A program made the translations under genes and the position numbers. DNA of 13,599 nt. It comes from Nocardia sp. NRRL S-836. Lineage in GTDB: Bacteria; Actinomycetota; Actinomycetes; Mycobacteriales; Pseudonocardiaceae. The stretch spans positions 1 through 13,599 of the forward strand of contig NZ_LGDY01000163.1 in NCBI RefSeq assembly GCF_001279525.1, given 5' to 3'. Under the pieces are notes generated by a model. That model was given only the letters and a program-made list of their open reading frames with translations. It made no database searches and was not told the origin of the DNA. This document shows, piece after piece, positions 6,642-12,905 of the stretch (within the stretch, counting starts at the first letter, position 1; each line of letters opens with the position of its first letter).

Positions 6642-6896
6642 TCACCCGTCGAGGAAGCCCCGAACCGCCTCCGCGGAGGCCAGCGGCGGCTGGGACGGCA
6701 TGACGCGTACCGCGGACCTGGGCAGCTCGTCCAAGGCGGCCAGCTCGCTCACGCGTCCTGCGATCCGCCCGGCGCCGTGCGGCAGCTGGCGCGGGACGAT
6801 CGGCCTGGGTGCGTGGACGTGCACCCCACCGTGAACGGTCTGCGCCTGCACGAGCGAACCGTTGACGGTCCCGTGCACCACGTTGCGATCGACCAC
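6642..6896 (-). pseudogene. Truncated N-terminus of an NB-ARC/STAND-type protein with RHIM-like segment
   Basis: The 84-codon frame from a GTG at 6896 begins VDRNVVHGTVNGSLVQAQ and continues TVHGGVHVHA, VPRQLPHGAG, RIAGRVSELAALDEL. This succession (GTV-G-VQA-GGVH-H, VPRQLP, GR-EL-LD) is typical of the region just before the P-loop in actinomycete NB-ARC/TPR regulators. The NB-ARC P-loop and everything after it are missing: the frame changes character after residue 59 and stops at 6642. A second open stretch without similarity (to about 6480, minus) runs into the rpsT terminator. The GTV-G-VQA segment resembles the RHIM-like bacterial amyloid signalling motifs described at NLR-like N-termini. 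No clear Shine-Dalgarno is seen. It lies 50 bp downstream of holA on the same strand. Confidence 0.6.
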
Positions 6897-6946
6897 GAAC
6901 TCGATGGTCGAACGTCCGGCTGCGGCTCGCGACCGCCACCGGGGTG

Positions 6947-7915
6947 CTAGCGGCGGCCGTGTGCCGCCACGATCCTCAGCACTGCGCGCTCCAGCGCGTA
7001 GTCGGCGTCGGCCGCCACGCCCTTCACGTCGGCGTTGAGCCCCGCGACCACCTGCATGGCGTCCGCGAGCCCCGACTGGTCCCAGCCGCGGGCCTGCGCC
7101 TGCGCCTTCTTGATCTTCCACGGCGGCATGCCGAGCGGGCCGGCGAGGCTGAACGGGTCGGCTCGCCCGACCGCCGACACGCGTGCGACCGTGCGCACCG
7201 CATCCGCCAGCGCGTCCGCGACCAGCACGTGTGGCACGCCGAGCTGCATGGCCCACCGCAGCGACTCCATCGCGCCCGCCCGGTCGCCGGTGACGGCCTT
7301 CTCCGCGACGGCGAACCCGGTCACCTCGGCCTTGCCCTGGTGGTAGCGACGGATCTCCTCGACCGTCACCTTGCCGTCGGTGTCGGACACGAGCTGCGAG
7401 GCCGCCGCGGCGAGCTCGCGCAGGTTGGTGCCGACGGCGTCGATGAGCGTCACCACCGCCTCAGGGTCGATCTTGCCGCCCGCCCGCCGCACCTCGTTGC
7501 GCACGAACGACTCGCGGTCGGCCGCCTTGGTGACCTTGGCGCACTCGGTGACGGCCGCGCCGGCCTTCTTCAGCTGTCCCGGCAGGTCCTTGGCGGCCTT
7601 GCTGCGGCCACCGCCGGTGTGCAGGACGACGAGCGTGACCCCGTCCGCGGGCGCCTTGACGTAGGAGAGCACCGTGTCGGCGATCTCCTTGCTGATGTCC
7701 TGCGCGTTCTGCAGGACGATCACCCGGCCCTCCGCGAACAGCGAGGGACTCACCAGCTCGGCGAGCTCGGGCGCCGTGAGATCGCTCACCTGCACACGGG
7801 TCAGGTCGGCGGTCGGATCGGCCGCGCGGGCGGCCTCGAGAGCCGCCCGAACTGCGCGTTCGACCAGCAACTCCTCCTCGCCGACGACGAGGTGCAGTGA
7901 CTCCGGTGCGCTCAC
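6947..7915 (-). CDS. holA: DNA polymerase III subunit delta
   Basis: This 322-residue protein is the clamp-loader delta subunit that opens the beta sliding clamp during replication. It starts SAPESLHLVVGEEELLVERA and has the delta-type AAA-like N-terminal region, without a functional Walker A (as expected for delta), then the helical collar domain (C-terminal third, including MPPWKIKKAQAQARGW). Its length matches the family. Start choice: GTG 7915 has GGGAGG 9 nt upstream, whereas ATG 7924 abuts that motif with no spacing. The frame is open further upstream to 8002 but lacks support there. It is divergent from the riboswitch-thrC unit. In many actinobacteria holA directly follows comEC; here the two are about 2 kb apart. 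Confidence 0.93.
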   Translation of the reverse strand: MSAPESLHLVVGEEELLVERAVRAALEAARAADPTADLTRVQVSDLTAPELAELVSPSLFAEGRVIVLQNAQDISKEIADTVLSYVKAPADGVTLVVLHTGGGRSKAAKDLPGQLKKAGAAVTECAKVTKAADRESFVRNEVRRAGGKIDPEAVVTLIDAVGTNLRELAAAASQLVSDTDGKVTVEEIRRYHQGKAEVTGFAVAEKAVTGDRAGAMESLRWAMQLGVPHVLVADALADAVRTVARVSAVGRADPFSLAGPLGMPPWKIKKAQAQARGWDQSGLADAMQVVAGLNADVKGVAADADYALERAVLRIVAAHGRR

Positions 7916-8004
7916 GCTCCGCATCCTCCCACGTCTCGGATCGTGGACTTTGGTGGCCGAGCAACGGAGCGGTGCCGTAAGTTGAGGGCCACAACTGAAC
8001 ACCG

Positions 8005-8120
8005 CTCATCCAGAGGGGCAGAGGGACCGGCCCGAAGAAGCCCCGGCAACCGGCGTCAGCGCTATGCGCAGACGATCACGGTGCCAATTCCGACCCGTTC
8101 GATTTCGCGGGAAAGATGAG
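8005..8120 (+). ncRNA. SAM-I (S-box) riboswitch upstream of thrC
   Basis: The core AGAGGGACCGGCCCGAAGAA, followed by GCCCCGGCAACC, matches the S-box kink-turn and conserved internal loop. The distal GGTGCCAATTCC...GGGAAAGATGAG also matches. P1 is CTCATC (8005-8010) with GATGAG (8115-8120). P2 is GGGGC (8015-8019) with GCCCC (8040-8044). P3 is CGTC/GACG (8054-8057, 8071-8074) with an inner GCGC/GCGC helix. P4 contains CCCG/CGGG (8094-8097, 8108-8111). The 3' strand of P1 overlaps the thrC Shine-Dalgarno GAGGAG (8118-8123), so ligand-stabilised P1 should block ribosome binding. No terminator lies between the aptamer and the gene. Confidence 0.9.
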
Positions 8121-8133
8121 GAGATACCTCGCG

Positions 8134-9390
8134 ATGACTGCTGCCACTGTGCCCACGAGCACCAAGTTCGACCTCGGCCCCGCCCGCGCGCTGCTGTGCC
8201 GCGAATGCGGAAATGAGACTCCCCTCGCTCCGGAGTACGCCTGTCTGGAGTGTTTCGGGCCGCTGGAAGTGGCCTACGACTTCGGCAAGATCCGGCGCGA
8301 GGACATCGAAGCCGGCCCCAGGTCGATCTGGCGCTACCGCGGCCTCCTCCCTGTTCCATCCACTGTGGAACAGCACCCGAACACCGACCCCGGCGGCACC
8401 CGCTTGGTCGAGGCCGACCGCCTCGCCAAGGCACTGGGCCTGCGCAAGGTCTGGGTGAAGGACGACACCGGCAACCCCACCCACTCCTTCAAGGACCGCG
8501 TCGTCGGCGTGGCCCTGGCCGCCGCCCGCGAGCTCGGCTTCAAGGTCCTGGCCTGCCCCTCCACCGGCAACCTCGCCAACGCCGTCGCCGCGGCCGCCGC
8601 CCGCGCCGGCTGGAAGTCCGTCGTCCTGGTCCCCTCCTCCCTGGAACGCGCCAAGATCCTCATGAGCGCCGTCTACGACGGCGCCCTCATCGCGGTCGAC
8701 GGCAACTACGACGACGTCAACCGCCTCGCCCAGGAGCTCGCCGCGGAGCACGAGGACTGGGCGTTCGTGAACGTCAACGTCCGCCCGTACTACGCGGAAG
8801 GCTCCAAGACCCTCGGCTACGAGGTCGCCGAACAGCTCGGCTGGCGCCTGCCCGACCAGGTCGTCGTGCCGGTCGCCTCCGGCTCCCAGCTCACCAAGGT
8901 CGACAAGGCCTTCCGCGAGCTCGGCCAGCTCGACCTCGTCGAGGCCACCCCGTACCGCGTGTTCGGCGCCCAGGCCACCGGCTGCTCCCCCGTGTCCACC
9001 GCCTACAAGAGCGGCCACGACGTCATCCGCCCGGTCCGCCCCGACACCATCGCCCGCTCGCTGGCGATCGGCGCCCCCGCCGACGGCCCGTACGTGCTCG
9101 ACACGGTCCGCCGCACCAACGGCGCCATCGAGGACGTCACCGACGAAGAGGTCGTCGAGGGCATCAAGCTCCTCGCCCGCACCGAGGGCATCTTCGCCGA
9201 GACCGCCGGCGGCGTGACCGTGGCGACGGCGAAGAAGCTGGTCGAGACGGGCCAGATCGACCCCGACGGCGAGACCGTCCTGCTGATCACCGGTGACGGC
9301 CTGAAGACGCTGGACGCCCTCGGCGACACGGTCGGCCCGCGCGCGACGGTGCCGCCGTCGGCGGAGGCCGTGCTCAAGGCACTGGGCTAA
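8134..9390 (+). CDS. thrC: Threonine synthase
   Basis: This 418-residue PLP enzyme converts O-phospho-L-homoserine to L-threonine in the cytoplasm. The N-terminus has a zinc-ribbon-like CREC (C22, C25) and CLEC (C37, C40). The catalytic domain has the PLP-binding lysine in PTHSFKDR (K120), the phosphate-binding STGNLANAVAAAAARAG region, and GSQL and ITGDGLK near the end. Start: ATG 8134 lies 10 nt after GAGGAG (8118-8123); the in-frame ATG at 8116 is inside the riboswitch P1 helix and is rejected. Control by a SAM aptamer links it to the methionine branch, which shares the homoserine precursor. The tandem repeat begins at the base after its TAA. Confidence 0.95.
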   Translation: MTAATVPTSTKFDLGPARALLCRECGNETPLAPEYACLECFGPLEVAYDFGKIRREDIEAGPRSIWRYRGLLPVPSTVEQHPNTDPGGTRLVEADRLAKALGLRKVWVKDDTGNPTHSFKDRVVGVALAAARELGFKVLACPSTGNLANAVAAAAARAGWKSVVLVPSSLERAKILMSAVYDGALIAVDGNYDDVNRLAQELAAEHEDWAFVNVNVRPYYAEGSKTLGYEVAEQLGWRLPDQVVVPVASGSQLTKVDKAFRELGQLDLVEATPYRVFGAQATGCSPVSTAYKSGHDVIRPVRPDTIARSLAIGAPADGPYVLDTVRRTNGAIEDVTDEEVVEGIKLLARTEGIFAETAGGVTVATAKKLVETGQIDPDGETVLLITGDGLKTLDALGDTVGPRATVPPSAEAVLKALG

Positions 9391-9587
9391 GCCGGTCGCA
9401 GGCTGGGCCGGTCGCAGGCTGGGCCGGTCGCAGGCTGGGCCGGTCGCAGGCTGGGCCGGTCGCAGGCTGGGCCGGTCGCAGGCTGGGCCGGTCGCAGGCT
9501 GGGCCGGTCGCAGGCTGGGCCGGTCGCAGGCTGGGCCGGTCGCAGGCTGGGCCGGTCGCAGGCTGGGCCGGTCGCAGGCTGGGCCGG
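9391..9587 (+). repeat. 16-bp minisatellite, 12 identical units plus a 5-bp partial
   Basis: The unit GCCGGTCGCAGGCTGG is repeated 12 times without any substitution from 9391 to 9582, then GCCGG and divergence. It begins at the first base after the thrC stop codon. Because 16 is not a multiple of 3, any frame reads a 48-nt, 16-residue periodic peptide, which explains an artificial long minus-strand frame. Perfect identity suggests recent expansion by slippage or unequal exchange. There are no unique spacers, so it is not a CRISPR array. Confidence 0.97.
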
Positions 9588-9680
9588 ATTGGCAGCGGAG
9601 CCTGTCGCTGGCTAGGTCAGTCGCTAGTTGGCCTGGCCGCTGGTTAGTTCGATCGCCGGCTGAGCAGGCCGCCGGCTGGG
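9588..9680 (+). repeat. Degenerate repeat copies between the two arrays
   Basis: This stretch contains diverged elements of about 15-17 bp with the same skeleton (for example GCCTGGCCGCTGGTTA, GTTCGATCGCCGGCTGA, GCAGGCCGCCGGCTGG). It looks like an aged part of the same minisatellite joining the 16-bp and 17-bp arrays. No gene or other element is seen. Confidence 0.6.
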
Positions 9681-9779
9681 CTCGGTCGGCAGCCGGGCTC
9701 GGACGGCAGCCGGGCCTGGTCGGCAACCGGGCCTGGTCGGCAACCGGGCCTGGTCGGCAACCGGGCCTGGTCGGCAGTC
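9681..9779 (+). repeat. 17-bp tandem repeat, about six copies
   Basis: Units start at 9681, 9698, 9715, 9732, 9749 and 9766, a strict 17-bp period. The first two read CTCGGTCGGCAGCCGGG and CTCGGACGGCAGCCGGG. The next three are identical (CCTGGTCGGCAACCGGG) and the last is cut at its end. The period differs by one base from the 16-bp array upstream, yet the GGTCGGCA/GGTCGCAG cores are related, so both probably share an ancestor. Confidence 0.9.
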
Positions 9780-9788
9780 ACCTCCTTC

Positions 9789-9818
9789 CGGTCCGGGGAC
9801 GTTCGCGTCCCCGGACCG
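9789..9818. terminator. Bidirectional hairpin terminator with TTCG loop
   Basis: A perfect 13-bp inverted repeat (arms 9789-9801 and 9806-9818) encloses a TTCG loop. It sits between the convergent thrC and the minus-strand hypothetical gene. There is no T tract on either side, as is common for GC-rich actinobacterial terminators. The position and stem strength support termination in both directions. Confidence 0.8.
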
Positions 9819-9889
9819 CGTTGTGCGGCCCTGTCACGTGGCGGTCCAACCGCCTGGCGGACAGCACGTCGGGGCTGGATCCCGTTGTG

Positions 9890-10351
9890 TCACAGGGCGA
9901 TCGTGGCCGACTTCGTCCAGCCGGTGCGCGGGAAGCGGCGCAGGTCGTCGTGCACGTGCGGGCCGACCGGTTCGACGTCGGCGCGCCAGGCCACGATTCG
10001 TTGCGGCCACGGGGCTTCGGCCTTGAGCCGGTTGTAGTGGTAGTCGTGCCAGACGTCCGGGGCGATGCGCAGGGCGTCATCGAACACGTGCTGTGCCACG
10101 AGGTCGTAGGCGGCGTCGGGGGTGGTGGCCTCGGTCGGCGGCAGGGCGTGGGTCGTGCGGGCCCGGTAGGTGAGGGCGCGGGTGCCGTCGGCGAGTGTTT
10201 CGCAGAGGTAGTAGGCGAAGTCGGGTTTCAGTTCGTCGTGCGGCCACTGGGTGGCGGGGTAGCCGGGCTGCCACAGGGCCCAGGCGAAGCCGGGCGTGCC
10301 GCCGGGGATCGGGTAGCGGGCGTTGTGGAGCCTGATCCAGACCTGGTCCAT
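9890..10351 (-). CDS. Hypothetical Trp-rich protein downstream of comEC
   Basis: I do not recognise this 153-residue protein. It is acidic to neutral and Trp/Tyr/His-rich (VWIRLHNARYP, GFAWALWQPGYP, VWHDYHYNRL, TGWTKS), with no signal peptide, membrane segment or nucleotide-binding motif. It looks like a compact soluble domain. Start ATG 10351 has AGGAG 8 nt upstream (10360-10364), a strong site. Normal codon bias and a plausible protein composition support it as real. Its first 275 bp overlap the open frame of comEC in another frame. Coupled translation after comEC is likely. Function is unknown; a link to competence is only positional. Confidence 0.75.
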   Translation of the reverse strand: MDQVWIRLHNARYPIPGGTPGFAWALWQPGYPATQWPHDELKPDFAYYLCETLADGTRALTYRARTTHALPPTEATTPDAAYDLVAQHVFDDALRIAPDVWHDYHYNRLKAEAPWPQRIVAWRADVEPVGPHVHDDLRRFPRTGWTKSATIAL

Positions 10352-12644
10352 CGTTGTTTCTCCTTTTTCTTCGTACGACGCGGTTTCCTGGCAACACCGC
10401 CAGGTCGCCGTCCTTGTCCGTGCGCAACACCAGTGCGCCTCCTGCCCGCAGCGCGTCGATCACGTGCGGGCTCGGGTGGCCGTAGCGGTTGCCCGTGCCG
10501 ACGCTCACCAGGGCGACCCGCGGGCGCACGCGCTTGAGGAACGCGGGCAACGAGTTGCGGGAGCCGTGGTGCGGCACCTTGAGCACGTCGGCTGCCAGGT
10601 CCCGCTCCCCCAGCAACGCCGCCTGGCCGGCCAGTTCGACGTCGCCGGTGAGCAGGACGCGGCCGACCGGTGTGGTCGCTCGCAGCACGAGCGAGTAGTC
10701 GTTCACGACCGTGTTCGTCTCCGCGACGACCGGTGGTCTGCGCGGGCCCAGGACCTCCAGTTCCAGTCCTGGCCAAGCGAAGCGTTCGCCCGCCTTCGGT
10801 TCCAGCACCCGCACGCCGTTCGCGTTCGCCTGCTTGACGACCTCCCTCCACGCCCACGCGGGCTCCTTGAGCGGTCCCACCGCCACCGCGCCCACCGCAC
10901 GCCCGGCGAGCGCCGCCTGCAGGCCGCCGATGTGGTCGGCGTGCAGGTGGGACAGCACGATCAGCGGGATCCGCCTGATCCCCAACGTCTTCAGACAGCG
11001 GTCGACGGCCCCGGGGTCGGGTCCGGTGTCGATCACGACCGCGCGGTCCGCCTCGTCCGTGGCGAGCACGAGGGCGTCGCCCTGGCCGACGTCGCAGCTG
11101 ACGACCTTCCAGCCGTCCGGCGGCCACATCGGTGCGATGGTGCGCAGCGGCACCAACGCCACGAAGCCGCCCAGCAGCACCGCGACGGTCAGCACCCGCG
11201 TCTTCTTGTTCCGCAGCAACAGGAAGACGACCGCTGTGGCCGCGGCGAGCAGGAGTCCGCCGGTCCAGCCCTCCGGCCAGCTGACCGCGGCGCCCGGCAC
11301 GGTCGCCGCGTGCCGTCCGACCAGGACCAGCCATGTCACGGCCGGTCCGGCGACGTGCACCACCACCTCGGCCGCCGGTGGGTACAGCGGCGCGACGGCC
11401 GCTGCCACCACGCCGAGCACCGTCGCCGGTGCCACCACCGGTGCGACGAGCAGGTTCGCGACCACCGAGACGAGGCTGATCTGCCCGGACAACCCGACGA
11501 CCAGCGGAGCCGTCGCGAGGCTCGCGACCGTCGACACCGCCAGCGCTTCGGCCACCCCTTGCGGCACACCGCGTTCCTTGAGCCGGCGGGACCACCGCGG
11601 TGCCACGAGCACCAGCGCCGCCGTCGCCGTCACCGACAACGCGAACCCCGGATCGGCCCCCAGCGCCGGGTCGACCAGCACCAGGACCAGGATCGCCGTG
11701 GCCAGTGACGGGAGCGCTGAGCGTTCCCGGCCGAGGAACAGGGCCAGCAACGCGACGGCGCCCATGACCGCGGCCCGCAGCACACTGGGTTCGGGACCGG
11801 TCAGGACCACGAACCCGACCAGCGCCACCAGCGCGCCGGCCGCCGCCTTGCGCGGACCGGTCTTCCTCAGCAGCAGGTAGACCGCGCCGCAGATGATGGC
11901 GAGGTTCGCGCCGCTCACCGCGAGCAGGTGGGACAGGCCGGCCGTGCGGAACTCGTCGACGATGCGCGGCACCATGTGCTCGGTGTCGCCCACCACCAAC
12001 GCGGGCAGCAGGCCCGCCTCCTCGGCGTCGAGGGTCGCGCTGGCCTTGCTCAGGCCGTCCCTGAGGTGGTCCGCCCAGCGTTGCCACGCGGGCGGCGGCT
12101 GAGGGTTGAGCGGCGGACCGCGGACCCGCAGCAGGGCTGAGGTGAGGTCGCCCGGTCTCGGTGGGGCGAGCGAGCCCTTGACCGTGACCTCCTGACCTGG
12201 CAGCAGGTCCTGCCACCTCTCGGCCGGCGCGAGGATGACGATGGTGGCGCCGTTCGCCGTCGCGGTGACGACGACGTGGTCCACGCCGGCCTGGTGGCCG
12301 CCGAACCCCGCTGCCCGGATGCCGCGCGGCCGGGTGCTGAGCTGTGCGGTCAGGGTGGTCGTGCGGCCCTCGTCGGCGGCCAGGCGGAGCGGGTGGGTCT
12401 CGGCCCTCAGGACGTGCCCGCCGACCCAGGCTCCGGCCACGGGACCGGAGAGCAGCAGGGCGATCGCGCAGGTCTTGGGCCACCAGGCCCTTCGCCAGGC
12501 GGTGAGGCCGACCGCTCCGGCGGCGAGTCCGATGAGGACTGCCGCCTGCCAGCTGAGGAACAGCCCGGCCAAGGCGGTCGCCCACACCGCGGTGGCGGCG
12601 GGCACCAGGCGGTAGTCGTGAGCTACCGGGTGCCGGCGGGCCAC
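10077..12644 (-). CDS. comEC: ComEC/Rec2 family DNA-uptake channel with metallo-beta-lactamase domain
   Basis: The frame encodes 855 residues. It has N-terminal membrane segments and a DUF4131-like soluble region (about 15-180), then the competence membrane domain (about 205-505, with LLAVSGANLAIICG at 240-253), then a C-terminal metallo-beta-lactamase-like domain (about 512-745). That domain carries CDVGQGDA (517-524), the metal motif HLHADH (566-571) and KVPHHGS (689-695). The family forms the inner-membrane channel for single-stranded DNA in transformation. Start GTG 12644 has AAAGGG 6 nt upstream. Recognisable sequence ends near residue 757 (about 10374). The last 98 residues are Arg/Pro-rich and equal the out-of-frame reading of the next gene, so the true C-terminus is doubtful. 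It works with comEA upstream. Confidence 0.9.
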   Translation of the reverse strand: MARRHPVAHDYRLVPAATAVWATALAGLFLSWQAAVLIGLAAGAVGLTAWRRAWWPKTCAIALLLSGPVAGAWVGGHVLRAETHPLRLAADEGRTTTLTAQLSTRPRGIRAAGFGGHQAGVDHVVVTATANGATIVILAPAERWQDLLPGQEVTVKGSLAPPRPGDLTSALLRVRGPPLNPQPPPAWQRWADHLRDGLSKASATLDAEEAGLLPALVVGDTEHMVPRIVDEFRTAGLSHLLAVSGANLAIICGAVYLLLRKTGPRKAAAGALVALVGFVVLTGPEPSVLRAAVMGAVALLALFLGRERSALPSLATAILVLVLVDPALGADPGFALSVTATAALVLVAPRWSRRLKERGVPQGVAEALAVSTVASLATAPLVVGLSGQISLVSVVANLLVAPVVAPATVLGVVAAAVAPLYPPAAEVVVHVAGPAVTWLVLVGRHAATVPGAAVSWPEGWTGGLLLAAATAVVFLLLRNKKTRVLTVAVLLGGFVALVPLRTIAPMWPPDGWKVVSCDVGQGDALVLATDEADRAVVIDTGPDPGAVDRCLKTLGIRRIPLIVLSHLHADHIGGLQAALAGRAVGAVAVGPLKEPAWAWREVVKQANANGVRVLEPKAGERFAWPGLELEVLGPRRPPVVAETNTVVNDYSLVLRATTPVGRVLLTGDVELAGQAALLGERDLAADVLKVPHHGSRNSLPAFLKRVRPRVALVSVGTGNRYGHPSPHVIDALRAGGALVLRTDKDGDLAVLPGNRVVRRKRRNNDGPGLDQAPQRPLPDPRRHARLRLGPVAARLPRHPVAARRTETRLRLLPLRNTRRRHPRPHLPGPHDPRPAADRGHHPRRRLRPRGTARVR

Positions 12645-12859
12645 GGCCTGCCCTTTCCGGTGGGAGGCCGGGCTTCCCTGGCGGGAGCACGGCTCGCCGT
12701 CGCACGGGTGCGAACTCGCCGATGCGGCAGGCCGTTCGGGGAGAACTCGCGCACGGTGACGACCGGGGTGCGCAGACTGCCGCGGTACCCGAGCAGGCCG
12801 GGGCGGGCGAACTGGTGCCAGATGAGGTCGGGTTCGGGCATGGCAACGGCACGAGGCAT
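12623..12859 (-). CDS. Small hypothetical ORF between comEA and comEC
   Basis: This 78-residue frame starts at ATG 12859 with AAGGA 6 nt upstream (AAGGAAGACCC-ATG). Its stop lies 22 nt inside comEC, an arrangement that would couple translation. The first half (MPEPDLIWHQFARPGLLGYR, then SLRTPVVTVREF) looks like a folded protein. The second half is basic and Pro/Arg-rich (TRATASRAPAREARPPTGKG). I recognise no family. It fills the 261-bp comEA-comEC gap, which otherwise has no feature. It may be real or a chance frame. Confidence 0.45.
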   Translation of the reverse strand: MPRAVAMPEPDLIWHQFARPGLLGYRGSLRTPVVTVREFSPNGLPHRRVRTRATASRAPAREARPPTGKGRPWPAGTR

Positions 12860-12905
12860 GGGTCTTCCTTCGATGGAGGTGAGCGGAGCGGCGAGACGCC
12901 GGGCG

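Noticed and set aside
6433..6642. Second short minus-strand ORF starting at the TGATG of the STAND remnant
   Set aside because: It reads straight through the rpsT terminator hairpin and resembles nothing known. It is treated as decayed sequence.
7976..7996. Inverted repeat AGTTG/CAACT as operator or promoter before the riboswitch
   Set aside because: Only 5 bp per arm, and no -35/-10 pair fits it. It is too weak to list.
8116..8133. In-frame ATG at 8116 as thrC start
   Set aside because: It lies inside the riboswitch P1 strand with no upstream ribosome binding site. ATG 8134 follows GAGGAG.
8062..9726. 554-codon minus-strand frame with a periodic RPAQPATGPACD-type peptide
   Set aside because: It is the antisense of thrC plus the 16-bp minisatellite. 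The repeat has no stop in any frame, and the non-repeat part mirrors thrC codons.
9391..9779. Possible CRISPR array
   Set aside because: Units are head-to-tail with no unique spacers, and no cas genes are present.
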